The translations under genes and the position numbers were made by a program. Below are positions 15,526 to 23,365 of a stretch of 64,000 bases of DNA, piece by piece. The notes below the pieces were generated by a model, which did no database searches, was not told where the DNA came from, and worked only from the letters and a program-made list of their open reading frames with translations. The DNA comes from Nocardia sp. alder85J (GTDB lineage Bacteria > Actinomycetota > Actinomycetes > Mycobacteriales > Mycobacteriaceae), in assembly GCF_020176955.2 (NCBI RefSeq), contig NZ_JAIUCZ020000005.1, positions 248,001 through 312,000 of the forward strand, given 5' to 3'. Each line of letters begins with the position of its first letter. The first letter of the stretch is position 1.

Positions 15526-15947
15526 CGGGTCACCACCGATCCCGGTGTCGCCGGAACCTGCTGCACAGGACCGCAATTCGCGGGCGCCGTGCCGGACTCC
15601 GGTGTGAACGGATACGAACTCGGGGCCTGGCACACCACCACCGACGGCACCGACTCGCTACGGCCACCGAACAACAGGCAGCCCGTGAACAGACCCGCCC
15701 CGAACACCACCGCCGCAGCCCACAAGACCCCCCGCGCCTTCTGCACCGGCGGCACCATCACCGCAGCCGGACGACGCACCGGCGACTGCGACCGCGCACC
15801 GAACGGGATTTGAATCGCCCCCGGACTCGGCACCACCGGACCGAACAACTCACCGCGACTACGCGGTTCACGCCAGGCATCGAACACACCGACCGGCTCA
15901 CCGGTCGACAAGTCGTAAGAGAAATAGAAGCTGTCACCCGCACTCAT
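15522..15947 (-). CDS. Single-pass membrane protein of the transfer operon
   Basis: A 141-residue protein starting at ATG 15947, which overlaps the previous stop as ATGA. The first 75 residues are soluble (FYFSYDLSTGEPVGVFDAW). One hydrophobic segment follows (about 83-105, GVLWAAAVVFGAGLFTGCLLF). The remaining residues include two Cys and would be outside if the N-terminus is cytoplasmic. No family was recognised. Small membrane proteins of this kind are common early in actinobacterial ICE operons and may contribute to the transfer channel. Confidence 0.65.
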   Translation of the reverse strand: MSAGDSFYFSYDLSTGEPVGVFDAWREPRSRGELFGPVVPSPGAIQIPFGARSQSPVRRPAAVMVPPVQKARGVLWAAAVVFGAGLFTGCLLFGGRSESVPSVVVCQAPSSYPFTPESGTAPANCGPVQQVPATPGSVVTR

Positions 15948-16096
15948 CGCCGCACCCCCACCCGGCCCGGCCGACGCCGCCACACAGCCCACAGCACCAC
16001 CACGAACACCACCGCCAGCACCGTGCTCGGCGCCAGGATGAGAAGCAGGACCGCCAGAATCAGCAGCACGGCCAGAATCTCGGCAGCAAGCCTCAT
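15944..16096 (-). CDS. 50-residue double-hydrophobic membrane peptide
   Basis: A 50-residue frame from ATG 16096 to a stop overlapping the next start. Residues 3-39 are almost wholly hydrophobic (ILAVLLILAVLLLILAPS, VLAVVFVVVLWAVW), enough for two short membrane passes. A basic tail RRRPGRVGVRR follows. Its start and stop overlap both neighbours by 4 bp, which strongly supports it as a real gene despite its size. The function is unknown. Confidence 0.65.
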   Translation of the reverse strand: MRLAAEILAVLLILAVLLLILAPSTVLAVVFVVVLWAVWRRRPGRVGVRR

Positions 16097-16383
16097 GCCG
16101 GATCACCCCCGGCGGTCGATCCCTTGTGCGGGTTGCGGCAGTGCCTGCGCCGGGCCTGAGCCGACCGAAGCGCCAAACGGGTGAAATGCGCCTTGCGGGC
16201 ATGCTCGGCACGCCGCGCCCGCTCGTCGGACGGCAGTACGCCCTCCGGGTCGACATCCCGCTCGAACTTGCTCAGCAGGGCGGCGCGAGCCTTGGCGGTC
16301 CGCGCAGTCCGGTCCGGCGTGTTCGCCCATGACGTATGCGCCGCAATTCGCGCCTGTAGCGCACGCTCGCCGCGGCTGGTCAC
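16093..16383 (-). CDS. Small FERDVDP-type actinobacterial mobile-element protein
   Basis: A 96-residue, highly basic protein. The core LLSKFERDVDP, then EGVLPSDERARRAEHARKAH and LRSAQARRR matches a small protein family repeated throughout actinobacterial ICEs, plasmids and prophages. The biochemical role is unknown. The basic helical composition suggests nucleic-acid contact. Its ATG at 16383 overlaps the stop of the excisionase-like gene as ATGA. Confidence 0.7.
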   Translation of the reverse strand: MTSRGERALQARIAAHTSWANTPDRTARTAKARAALLSKFERDVDPEGVLPSDERARRAEHARKAHFTRLALRSAQARRRHCRNPHKGSTAGGDPA

Positions 16384-16655
16384 GCCGCACCGCCAGACAA
16401 TTCCACATTGCCGAGACCGCCGAAGTGGGCATTCCCAGCCAGGTTGGCCGCATCACGGGGCGCAAGCGGACGAACCTGCGCAAGCACTTGGTTTCTGTCC
16501 ACCTTGATCAACCGGGGACCTACCTGGAACCCGTCCAAGAAGCCCGCATTAACCCAACGCCGAATCGTCTTGGGCGATACGCCGGCAAGCTGGCCAGCAT
16601 CCCTCAGGCTGATCAGAGGCCTGCCGGGTCCGGCCGAACTGTTCCGTTTGCTCAT
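16380..16655 (-). CDS. Excisionase-like HTH protein, first gene of operon
   Basis: A 91-residue protein with a MerR/excisionase-type HTH at residues about 14-60 (LISLRDAGQLAGVSPKTIRRWVNAGFL, split here only by reading), and a Val/Ile strand binding-wing (QVGPRLIKVDR). The ATG at 16655 follows GGAAGGAGA at a good distance. In AICEs Xis proteins of this kind direct excision with the integrase. Here no integrase gene is adjacent, so it may instead be the operon regulator. It is the first gene of the long minus-strand operon. Confidence 0.75.
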   Translation of the reverse strand: MSKRNSSAGPGRPLISLRDAGQLAGVSPKTIRRWVNAGFLDGFQVGPRLIKVDRNQVLAQVRPLAPRDAANLAGNAHFGGLGNVELSGGAA

Positions 16656-16698
16656 CGGATGTCTCTCCTTCCGGCAAGAGCGGAAATGCCTTGCCACA

Positions 16699-16786
16699 GA
16701 GACAGTTACGAGACACAAACGTCCCCAATCGGTGCCTTATGAGACTAGTTTCCTAAATTTCGACCCAAATAGTCTCGTTACGTCTC
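16699..16786. promoter_or_regulatory. Divergent control region with GTCTC/GAGAC boxes
   Basis: Between the divergent xis-like and regulator genes lie GAGACAGTTACGAGAC (16699-16714), GAGAC (16741-16745) and GTCTCGTTACGTCTC (16772-16786). The outer two are inverted relatives of each other, with half-site repeats at 10-11 bp, one helical turn. The region is AT-richer than its surroundings. I infer operators for the 16841 regulator or the xis-like protein. No -10/-35 boxes are certain. Confidence 0.45.
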
Positions 16787-16840
16787 GTATGGGTGTATGA
16801 TTGCCGTAATTGCAAGACGATCAGGACTTTTGGGGGATCC

Positions 16841-17851
16841 ATGGCCACCGCACTGAAGGCGCTTCTGAAGGATCAACACCTGCACGGACACTCGGACTTC
16901 GCCCGGGCATACAACGCAACCGCACGCCGCCTCAACCCCAAGCTGGTCGATGCTGCACCTACCAAGGCGCAGTTCTATAGGTGGCTCTCCGGCGAATTGC
17001 GAGGACTTCCCCGCGGACATCACTGCCGCGTTCTGGAAGAGATGTTTCCCGGCTGGACCGCCGAGATGCTGTTCGCCGACGAGAACACGGCAGGGACGGC
17101 GGCAGCTGCTCGCCCCGGGAGTCGGCTGCCACTGACCGACTCCGACTTCGAGACCTTCCTGGGCGCCGAAATGGTCACAGCCGGAACAACGCTCGTATAT
17201 CCAACCTTCGAGCTGACCGACAACTCTCTGCGTGCCCTATCGGATGCCGATATCCCCCGCCAGCATCATTTCGGTAAGAAGAACAGCGCGTTCTCAGCCA
17301 AACATCGTATCGACGTGCCCAGCGCCCTGGCGGAGAACGACGTTCGCGGGATGTTGTACGTCTTCTCGGTGCTTCAGAGGTACACATCAATTCTCACCGA
17401 GATTCAAAGCGACCATGAGGTTGTTGCACAATGCGATCGGCCGTACATATCGTTTGGCCTGTCGAGCAACGACTGCACCCACATGTACCTCCAGACCGCT
17501 AGCAATCCGCTGTTCACCATCGAGGACGACCCGAAGAAAGGCACCTACCTCGAATACGTCGAGCTTCGCGACGGGACTCAATACAGCTCCACGGATGACA
17601 CGAACATGGGGCTCATCGCCCGAGTTCGGCCGAATCCGAATCTTCACCCGGACCGGTACTGGATCTATTGTGCTGGACTCGGCCCCCGGGGGACGACGGG
17701 GGCGAGCTGGTATCTTGCGAACTATTGGAGCACTCTCCAGAAGAACGCCGGCACGAACGAGTTCGTCGCAGTCGTGAAGGTCCATGCATACTCCGACCAG
17801 ACCGCCACTCTTGAGCACATGATGATAAACTCTCCCGATCGAAACGAGTAG
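16841..17851 (+). CDS. HTH regulator with Rossmann-like sensor C-terminus
   Basis: A 336-residue protein. Residues about 1-75 resemble the N-terminal HTH of many actinobacterial element regulators (KALLKDQHLHGHSDFARAY, then APTKAQFYRWLSGELRGLP). Residues about 110-330 form a separate alpha/beta domain with blocks YISFGLSSND, GLIARVRPNPN, PDRYWIYCAGLGPRGTTGA and WYLANYW. The blocks look like a ligand-binding fold, and no catalytic residues were recognised. The ATG at 16841 follows GGGGG 3-8 nt upstream; an earlier ATG (16793) lies within the likely promoter. It faces the transfer operon across the GAGAC-box region and is followed 4 bp later by the PfkB kinase gene. A role in sensing a small molecule and controlling the cargo or transfer genes is inferred. 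Confidence 0.7.
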   Translation: MATALKALLKDQHLHGHSDFARAYNATARRLNPKLVDAAPTKAQFYRWLSGELRGLPRGHHCRVLEEMFPGWTAEMLFADENTAGTAAAARPGSRLPLTDSDFETFLGAEMVTAGTTLVYPTFELTDNSLRALSDADIPRQHHFGKKNSAFSAKHRIDVPSALAENDVRGMLYVFSVLQRYTSILTEIQSDHEVVAQCDRPYISFGLSSNDCTHMYLQTASNPLFTIEDDPKKGTYLEYVELRDGTQYSSTDDTNMGLIARVRPNPNLHPDRYWIYCAGLGPRGTTGASWYLANYWSTLQKNAGTNEFVAVVKVHAYSDQTATLEHMMINSPDRNE

Positions 17852-17854
17852 CAC

Positions 17855-18739
17855 ATGCAGACAGCGCTCTTTGCCGGACTGGTAACGTTGGACATGGCCT
17901 ACGGTGTCGATGCTTTTCCAGCAGAGAATAGCAAAAATACTGTGCGGGATCATTTCCTCGGTGCGGGCGGACCAACTGCCAATGCGGCAGTGACCTATGC
18001 TTTTCTCGCAAAAAAATCTCCGGTACTCCTGACTTCACTTGGCAAGCATCGAGTCGCCGATCTTGTACGCGACGATCTGCTCAGTCAACAGGTGCAGTTG
18101 ATCGACGCGACTCCAGACAGCACGCAACAACCGCCGGTTTCATCGATTGTGGTTGCTCGCGATTCTGGCTCCAGAACAGTTGTCTCACTCGACGCCGTAA
18201 GGAGCTATGCGCCGTTCAGTGACACGTTCATAGAATTCGTCTCACAAGCAACCATTGTCCTTATCGACGGCCACCATCCTGATCTCGCGTACGGCGTCGC
18301 AGCGGCTGCGCGGAATCTCGGGATACCGGTCGTGCTCGATGCCGGTCGATGGAAAGACGTGCACGAATCGATTCTGCCACTGGTGGACGTTGCTATCTGC
18401 TCGTCAGACTTCACGCCGCCGGGAATGAAGTCAGCCGACTCCGCCAGAGTGCTGGAATTCATCCACGCGTGCGGTCCCACAAAGGCAGCCATCACACGTG
18501 GCTCCGACCCTATAATGTGCTCGACGGACCGCCACCTTAGCGAGATCGAAATCGCACCGATTGACGCGGTGGATACGCTGGGCGCGGGCGATATCCTTCA
18601 TGGTGCATACTGCTACTACGCCACACAAGGCTATGGTTTTACGGAATCGCTTGAGATGGCCAGCACGGTTGCGACTACGTCATGTCAGCACTTCGGAACC
18701 CGCGACTGGCAGAATTACGTTACTCGTTCGGAACCATGA
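17855..18739 (+). CDS. PfkB-family carbohydrate/nucleoside kinase
   Basis: A 294-residue kinase of the ribokinase/PfkB fold. The substrate-side motif GAGGPTANAA lies at 36-45 and the ATP/anion-hole motif DTLGAGD at 240-246, where the last Asp is the catalytic base. The substrate is not determined. A 2-keto-3-deoxygluconate kinase would fit the KDPG-type aldolase 1.5 kb away; nucleosides or ribose are alternatives. It starts 4 bp after the regulator stop, so the two are probably one transcript. Its 3' end overlaps the convergent kinase gene by 20 bp. Base composition is visibly poorer in G+C than the flanking chromosome. Confidence 0.8.
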   Translation: MQTALFAGLVTLDMAYGVDAFPAENSKNTVRDHFLGAGGPTANAAVTYAFLAKKSPVLLTSLGKHRVADLVRDDLLSQQVQLIDATPDSTQQPPVSSIVVARDSGSRTVVSLDAVRSYAPFSDTFIEFVSQATIVLIDGHHPDLAYGVAAAARNLGIPVVLDAGRWKDVHESILPLVDVAICSSDFTPPGMKSADSARVLEFIHACGPTKAAITRGSDPIMCSTDRHLSEIEIAPIDAVDTLGAGDILHGAYCYYATQGYGFTESLEMASTVATTSCQHFGTRDWQNYVTRSEP

Positions 18740-19418
18740 GAAACTGACCGTCGTATTCCGAAATCACGTAATCGGCTCTCAACTTTGTCCCAGCTATCAA
18801 TTCTGCATTCGGGAGATCGCTCGCCGTCACCTTCCGTAGAGCTTCATCGATTGCCTTGCCGCCTCGGATATGCCGCTGGATCAGACGTTCCTCAATTACC
18901 GAACGGTCACCATCCAGATACCAAGTCTCATCGAGAAAACCTCGAGCAGCGCTCCAGCCAGGGGAATCGAGTAACAGATAGTTTCCTTCAACAATCACTA
19001 TCGAATTCCCATCCAAGGTCAGAGCATCCGGGCGCGGATCATGAATAGCACGATCATAGAGCGGCCACGGAACAGCAATTTCCGTATCGGAGTTCCTCAG
19101 CAGACGGAGGCGATCGATGAAGTTCACGACATCGAAGGTGTCAGGCTGTCCCTTGCGGTCCAGTCGGCCAGATTCCGCCAGTTCGGCTGTACGAAAGTGA
19201 AATCCGTCCATAGGTGCAACTGCTGCAATGGAGCGGCGGCCGACATTGATCGCATCGCGGAGGGACGCCGCGAGAGTCGATTTGCCAGCCGCAGGGGGAC
19301 CACAGATTCCGAGAAGGTATCTTGATGCTCCGAGGTTTCCGGCAGCGCGCAGCAAAACCAGATCGGCCAGCTCTTCAATAGAAACTAGACGACCACGATC
19401 AGTTGTATACGAACACAT
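18720..19418 (-). CDS. P-loop nucleoside/pantothenate-type kinase
   Basis: A 232-residue P-loop kinase in the uridine/pantothenate-kinase-like group. Walker A GPPAAGKS lies at 40-47, PMDGFHF (acid of the acceptor site) about 25 residues later, then IVIVEGNYLLL and a lid region with ERLIQRH. Such enzymes phosphorylate a small alcohol such as a nucleoside, pantothenate or sugar. The substrate is not determined. ATG 19418 is used and overlaps the end of the upstream kinase gene by 20 bp, so the two minus-strand kinases form one unit. It converges on the PfkB gene. Confidence 0.75.
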   Translation of the reverse strand: MCSYTTDRGRLVSIEELADLVLLRAAGNLGASRYLLGICGPPAAGKSTLAASLRDAINVGRRSIAAVAPMDGFHFRTAELAESGRLDRKGQPDTFDVVNFIDRLRLLRNSDTEIAVPWPLYDRAIHDPRPDALTLDGNSIVIVEGNYLLLDSPGWSAARGFLDETWYLDGDRSVIEERLIQRHIRGGKAIDEALRKVTASDLPNAELIAGTKLRADYVISEYDGQFLMVPNE

Positions 19419-19989
19419 CGGCAACCAGCTTTGCATCGCCAGAAACACCGGAATCAAGAACTGTGGAGCGGTACCCTTCCCAATCGGCAAGCTTAGGAGC
19501 ATCTCGCTCGGCCCGGCGCGAAATCATACGGCTGCGAATCTCCTCTGAACTACTCGAAATCCAGACGGTTTTCACGTTCACCGGATCGTCGCTCATGCCG
19601 CGAATATACTCTGATAATGAAATACTTTGCTTTGACGCGTGCTTGACATATTCAATAAATGGAGCATCGAGTATCACTGGCTGCCGCCGGCCGAACATTA
19701 GCGCGTTCCGAACCAGGGCTTCGTAAATGTACGGTCCAACGATTTTACGGTACGTCGCACTGTCTCGATCGTATGGATTTCCCGCAAGCTCGCCCATTAC
19801 CGACTGTTCGAGCTTCGGCGCGAATCCATCCTTGTCGAGCACCACCGCATCGAGCATATTTGCCAAATATGCTGCGGCAGTTGACTTGCCGGAGGCCGGG
19901 AAGCCGCAGACCACGATCACGCCGGTCGTTGTGCTACTGCCGATCTCGTCCAGAGTCTCCAGCACCGAGCCTGTCAATGGCGTTCCCAC
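19399..19989 (-). CDS. AAA/zeta-like P-loop small-molecule kinase
   Basis: A 196-residue P-loop protein. Walker A GFPASGKST lies near residue 29. DAVVLDKDGFAPK has the Asp position of small-molecule kinases. DAPFIEYVKH and a lid with SRMISRRAERDAPKL follow. It resembles gluconate, chloramphenicol or zeta-toxin-type kinases. The GTG at 19989 follows GGAGAGGGG; a GTG at 19995 or a longer form to 20073 is possible. It is the first gene of a two-kinase minus-strand unit that diverges from the aldolase gene. The substrate is unknown. A toxin role cannot be excluded, but no antitoxin is seen. Confidence 0.7.
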   Translation of the reverse strand: MGTPLTGSVLETLDEIGSSTTTGVIVVCGFPASGKSTAAAYLANMLDAVVLDKDGFAPKLEQSVMGELAGNPYDRDSATYRKIVGPYIYEALVRNALMFGRRQPVILDAPFIEYVKHASKQSISLSEYIRGMSDDPVNVKTVWISSSSEEIRSRMISRRAERDAPKLADWEGYRSTVLDSGVSGDAKLVADVFVYN

Positions 19990-20237
19990 CTGCACACCCC
20001 TCTCCGTTAGCGCCCCACCGACACGCACGATCGACCGATGAAGCCAGGATCGAGACCCCGCGCCGCAACCCACCGCCCGTCATCGGCTTCCGCGACACCG
20101 ACAACCTCGCTCAACCTGGACTCTGGGAGACTAGCATCGCTTTCTCCTCCAGCTCCGACCGGAGCGAGCGCAGGCAAGTCTGCCCCCGGAGCAACCGTGA
20201 GCACGACAGCGCGTCCAAAGATTCGAGCGTTGAGGTG

Positions 20238-20900
20238 ATGAAACCACTCTCCCAAGTTCTCGCCGAGCATCGACTACTGGTCATCCTGCGCGCCGCAGAA
20301 CCAGTACCGCTCGTGGATGTATCGCTCGCCCTGATCGACGCCGGGGTGCGCTGTCTTGAGATCACCGTTTCCACTCCTGGCGCGCTGGCCGCGGTTCGCG
20401 CTGTCGTTGACCAGGTCGGTGATGTTGCCTACATCGGCACTGGCACGGTGATGTCGGTCGATGACGTGAGACGATCCGCCGATGCCCGCGCTCGCTTCGT
20501 GGTCAGCCCCACATTCGACCCTGACGTTGTCGCGGCTGCCAATTCGGCCGGGCTCGGTTCACTGCCCGGTGTCTTCACTCCCACGGAGATCGTGACCGCC
20601 TGGCGAAGTCGACCAACCGCCTTGAAGGTCTTTCCAGCATTCGCTCTGGGACCAGAATACATTGCGGCAGTTCGTGATCCACTCCCACATATACCGCTCG
20701 TCGCTGTCGGTGGAGTGACACTCGACAATATCGGTGACTACTTCTCAGCAGGTGCAACTGCCGTCGCCGTTGGTCGCCCAGTGCTCGGCGACGCACTACG
20801 CCTCGACCATAGCCCCACCGCATTGCGCAACCTACGTACCCGTACCGCACAATTCGTCGCAGCCGCAAAGGACGAGCGGCAACCACCGGCTGCTGAGTAG
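20238..20900 (+). CDS. KDPG/KHG-type aldolase
   Basis: A 220-residue class I aldolase of the Eda family, which splits 2-keto-3-deoxy-6-phosphogluconate or related keto-deoxy sugar acids to pyruvate and an aldehyde. The catalytic Glu lies in CLEIT (residue 41), GTGTV in the phosphate region, SPTFDPDV mid-protein, the Schiff-base Lys130 in ALKVFPA, and VGGV near the end. Length and motifs are complete. The ATG at 20238 (or the adjacent GTG 20235) lies 164 bp or more from the divergent kinase gene. With the PfkB kinase it could form a kinase-aldolase route for a keto-deoxy sugar acid. Confidence 0.85.
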   Translation: MKPLSQVLAEHRLLVILRAAEPVPLVDVSLALIDAGVRCLEITVSTPGALAAVRAVVDQVGDVAYIGTGTVMSVDDVRRSADARARFVVSPTFDPDVVAAANSAGLGSLPGVFTPTEIVTAWRSRPTALKVFPAFALGPEYIAAVRDPLPHIPLVAVGGVTLDNIGDYFSAGATAVAVGRPVLGDALRLDHSPTALRNLRTRTAQFVAAAKDERQPPAAE

Positions 20901-20957
20901 CCACAACGAACTCGCCAGAGCCTGCGCTCGTGGAGCCCTCACATCTAGCATGGTCAC

Positions 20958-21269
20958 ATGACCGCCGGAATCCAGCTACCGATGGCAACCCCTCGGATCG
21001 CTGTCGGCATCGTCGTCCCGAACGGCCCCGTCGTGCTCATGGTGAAGCCCACCTACAAAGAGCATTGGGACATCCCTGGCGGGTACGTCGAACGCGGCGA
21101 GTCGCCGCGGGCCGCCTGCGAGCGCGAGGTGCACGAGGAACTCGGGATCTCCATCGACGGACTGCACTTGGCCGCAGTCGATTGGGCGTCGTGCACAATT
21201 GAAGGGCCGCGGCGGCACAGCTGCACCCCGAAACATGCAGCCCGAACGGCGAACTCGCTGGAGGTTTGA
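20958..21269 (+). CDS. Nudix hydrolase, C-terminally shortened
   Basis: A 103-residue Nudix protein with an intact Nudix box at 42-64 (GGYVERGESPR, then REVHEELGI), so metal binding and pyrophosphate hydrolysis are possible. Nudix proteins of AICEs are usually about 150 residues. Here the frame breaks into an unrelated Arg/Thr-rich tail after VDWASC, suggesting truncation or a frameshift. It lies 57 bp after the aldolase gene. It may be inactive or a remnant of an element-borne nud gene. Confidence 0.65.
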   Translation: MTAGIQLPMATPRIAVGIVVPNGPVVLMVKPTYKEHWDIPGGYVERGESPRAACEREVHEELGISIDGLHLAAVDWASCTIEGPRRHSCTPKHAARTANSLEV

Positions 21270-21519
21270 GTACGTCAGGGACTCGGACGACGCCATAACC
21301 GCATGAGACGACCCGGCTTGAGATCTTTGGCCAGCTCGAGTTGGTCTTCCCGGTGCTTCAGGCATTCGCTAGACCGTTACAGTCGGTTGGTCTCATAGCC
21401 TGCGCCTCAATCCAAGATATCAACGCGCACAGCGCTTCCTGGCCACCGGCGAAATCGCAGGATGAGCACAGCGTTGTATCGGGCGTAGTGCGGGACTACC
21501 TGGACTGAGTCGGTCCCAC
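21270..21519. other. Non-coding junction between cargo block and chromosome
   Basis: About 250 bp without a convincing gene. A short minus-strand frame (about 21366 to 21283) reads KHREDQLELAKDLKPGRLM, which looks like the tail of a lost gene but is interrupted upstream by a stop. No tRNA or att repeat was recognised. It marks the change from lower-GC cargo to ordinary high-GC chromosome. Confidence 0.4.
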
Positions 21520-21553
21520 CATCGGCCCGGACGCCTCGGCGTCCGGGCCGATG
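21520..21553. terminator. 16-bp perfect GC-rich hairpin
   Basis: CATCGGCCCGGACGCC (21520-21535) pairs perfectly with 21538-21553 across a 2-nt loop. It lies downstream of the Nudix gene and upstream of the antiporter gene. It lacks a U-run. It is a likely factor-assisted or bidirectional transcription stop insulating the chromosome from the accessory block. Confidence 0.55.
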
Positions 21554-21625
21554 CGTGTCCGGGTGTGGGCGACGCGCCGGACGGATCGGTGTGACAATCG
21601 CGGTCGGCGCCAGCAGACTCCTTGC

Positions 21626-23200
21626 GTGGAGCAGTGGGTGTTGGTCTTCTGTCTGGCGTTCGCGACGATTCTGGCGCAGCCGATCGGGCAGCGGACGAGG
21701 CTGCCGCCGGCCGTGCTGATGACGGTGTTCGGGTTGGTGCTGGCGTTGCTGCCGTTCGTGCCGAATGTGGACATCAATCCCGAGTTGATCCTGCCGCTGG
21801 TGCTGCCGCCGTTGCTCTATGCCGCGGCGCGGCGCACCTCCTGGCAGCAGTTCGCCGCGGATGCGGGACCGATCCTGTTGCGGGCCGTGGGGCTGGTGAT
21901 CGCGACGGCGGTGGCGGTCGCGGTGGTGTTCCATCTCTGGTATCCGGCGGTGCCGCTGGCCTCGGCCTTCGTGCTCGGGGCGGTGGTGGCCCCGCCGGAT
22001 CCGGTCGCGGTGAGCGCGATGGCCAATCGGCTGGGGTTGCCGCGGCGGTTGGTGTCGGTGCTCGAGGGCGAGGGGTTGTTCAACGACGTCACCGCGGTGG
22101 TGATCTACGACGTCGCGGTGCAGGCGGTGGTGACCGGGCGGTTCTCGGCGTGGCACACCGCGCTGGATTTCCTGGTCTCGGCGCTGGTCGCGGTCGGGGT
22201 GGGGCTGGTGCTGGGCTGGGTGGGCAGCCGGCTGATGCGGCGGCTGGACGAGGCCGCCTGGCAGGTGGCGCTGGGCTTGTTGCTGCCGTTCGCGGCGTAC
22301 GGGCTGGCCGAGGTCTGGCACGGGTCGGCGGTGCTCGCGGTGCTGGTCTGCGCGCTGTATCTCACCGATGTGGCGGCGGATTTCAGCGATTCGGCGTACC
22401 GGATCGTCGGGGAATCGTTCTGGGAGGTCATCGATCTGCTGGTGACCGGGGTCGCGTTCGGGCTGATCGGGCTGGAGCTCACCACCGTGCTGGAGGCGAC
22501 CGGGAGCAGCTGGCCGCGGCTGCTCGTCGGGACGGCGGTGGTGGTCGCGGTGGTGGTCCTGTTGCGGCTGGCGTGGTTGCTGCTGTCGATGGTGTTGCTG
22601 AACAAGCCGCGGCGCGAGGCCGACGAGCCGCACACCTGGCGGGAGACCGTGGTGACGTGGTGGGCGGGGATGCGCGGCGTGGTCACGGTCGCGCTGGCGC
22701 TGGCCGTGCCGCTGACCACCGAGCACGGGGCGTTCCCGGGGCGCACCGAGATCCTGTTCGCCGCTTTCGCGGTGGTGCTGTTCACGCTGCTGCTCCAGGG
22801 ACCGACACTGCCCTTGGTGGTCCGGGCCACGCGCGTCCAGGCCGACACCGAGACCGAGCGGCTGCTGGAGCGGCAGCTGTGGTCGCGGATCCTGCGCGCG
22901 GAACTGAGCCGGCTCGAGGAGATCGCCGACAGCGAGGATCTGCCGGACGAGATCTATCAGCGGTTGCGCGAAACCATCGAGCGGCGGCTCGCCCGCGCCG
23001 ATCCGGAGGCTGCCGAAAGCGCCGATCCGGCCAAATCCTTCGACCGGATGATGCGGTTCACCGGCATGTTCCGCAAGATCAGCGAGGACGTGCTGGAGGC
23101 CGGTCGCGCGGCGGCGCTGTCGGCCCGGCGGGAACCGGGGATGCCACCGGATCTGGTCGACCGCATGATGCGACGGCTGGATCTGCGGCCGATGCTGTAG
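21626..23200 (+). CDS. CPA1 Na+/H+ antiporter (NhaP type)
   Basis: A 524-residue integral membrane protein with about 12 hydrophobic segments. The CPA1 signature VVAPPDPVAVSA lies in the ion site (Asp pair region), EGEGLFNDVTAVVIYD follows as the second conserved ion-binding block, and WAGMRGVVTVALALAVP in a late helix. The last 110 residues form a cytosolic helical tail (ETERLLERQLW) ending MRRLDLRPML. It exchanges Na+ or K+ for protons for pH and salt homeostasis. The start is placed at GTG 21626, just before the first hydrophobic helix; the ribosome site is weak. The gene stands alone. Confidence 0.9.
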   Translation: MEQWVLVFCLAFATILAQPIGQRTRLPPAVLMTVFGLVLALLPFVPNVDINPELILPLVLPPLLYAAARRTSWQQFAADAGPILLRAVGLVIATAVAVAVVFHLWYPAVPLASAFVLGAVVAPPDPVAVSAMANRLGLPRRLVSVLEGEGLFNDVTAVVIYDVAVQAVVTGRFSAWHTALDFLVSALVAVGVGLVLGWVGSRLMRRLDEAAWQVALGLLLPFAAYGLAEVWHGSAVLAVLVCALYLTDVAADFSDSAYRIVGESFWEVIDLLVTGVAFGLIGLELTTVLEATGSSWPRLLVGTAVVVAVVVLLRLAWLLLSMVLLNKPRREADEPHTWRETVVTWWAGMRGVVTVALALAVPLTTEHGAFPGRTEILFAAFAVVLFTLLLQGPTLPLVVRATRVQADTETERLLERQLWSRILRAELSRLEEIADSEDLPDEIYQRLRETIERRLARADPEAAESADPAKSFDRMMRFTGMFRKISEDVLEAGRAAALSARREPGMPPDLVDRMMRRLDLRPML

Positions 23201-23215
23201 TCGCCGGGGCCGTGC

Positions 23216-23365
23216 ACCGCGACGGAGTCGCCTATCGCGCACCGCGACGGAGTCGCCTATCGCGCACCGCGACGGAGTCGCCTATCGCGCACCGCGACGG
23301 AGTCGCCTATCGCGCACCGCGACGGAGTCGCCTATCGCGCACCGCGACGGAGTCGCCTATCGTGC
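23216..23365. repeat. Six tandem copies of a 25-bp repeat
   Basis: Units start at 23216, 23241, 23266, 23291, 23316 and 23341 and begin ACCGCGACGGAGTCGCC. The first five are identical, and the last differs by one base near its end. Each contains the small palindrome GCGAC-GGA-GTCGC. There are no spacers between units, so this is a minisatellite, not a CRISPR array. It starts 15 bp past the antiporter stop. Confidence 0.9.

Noticed and set aside
18431..18628. Small minus-strand frame inside the PfkB gene
   Set aside because: It is antisense to a kinase with intact motifs and has no ribosome site.
21270..21625. tRNA gene or att site at the accessory/chromosome junction
   Set aside because: No cloverleaf or CCA end and no matching direct repeat were found. 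The only strong structure is the 21520-21553 hairpin.
23216..23365. CRISPR array
   Set aside because: Repeats are directly adjacent with no unique spacers, and no cas genes are in the window.
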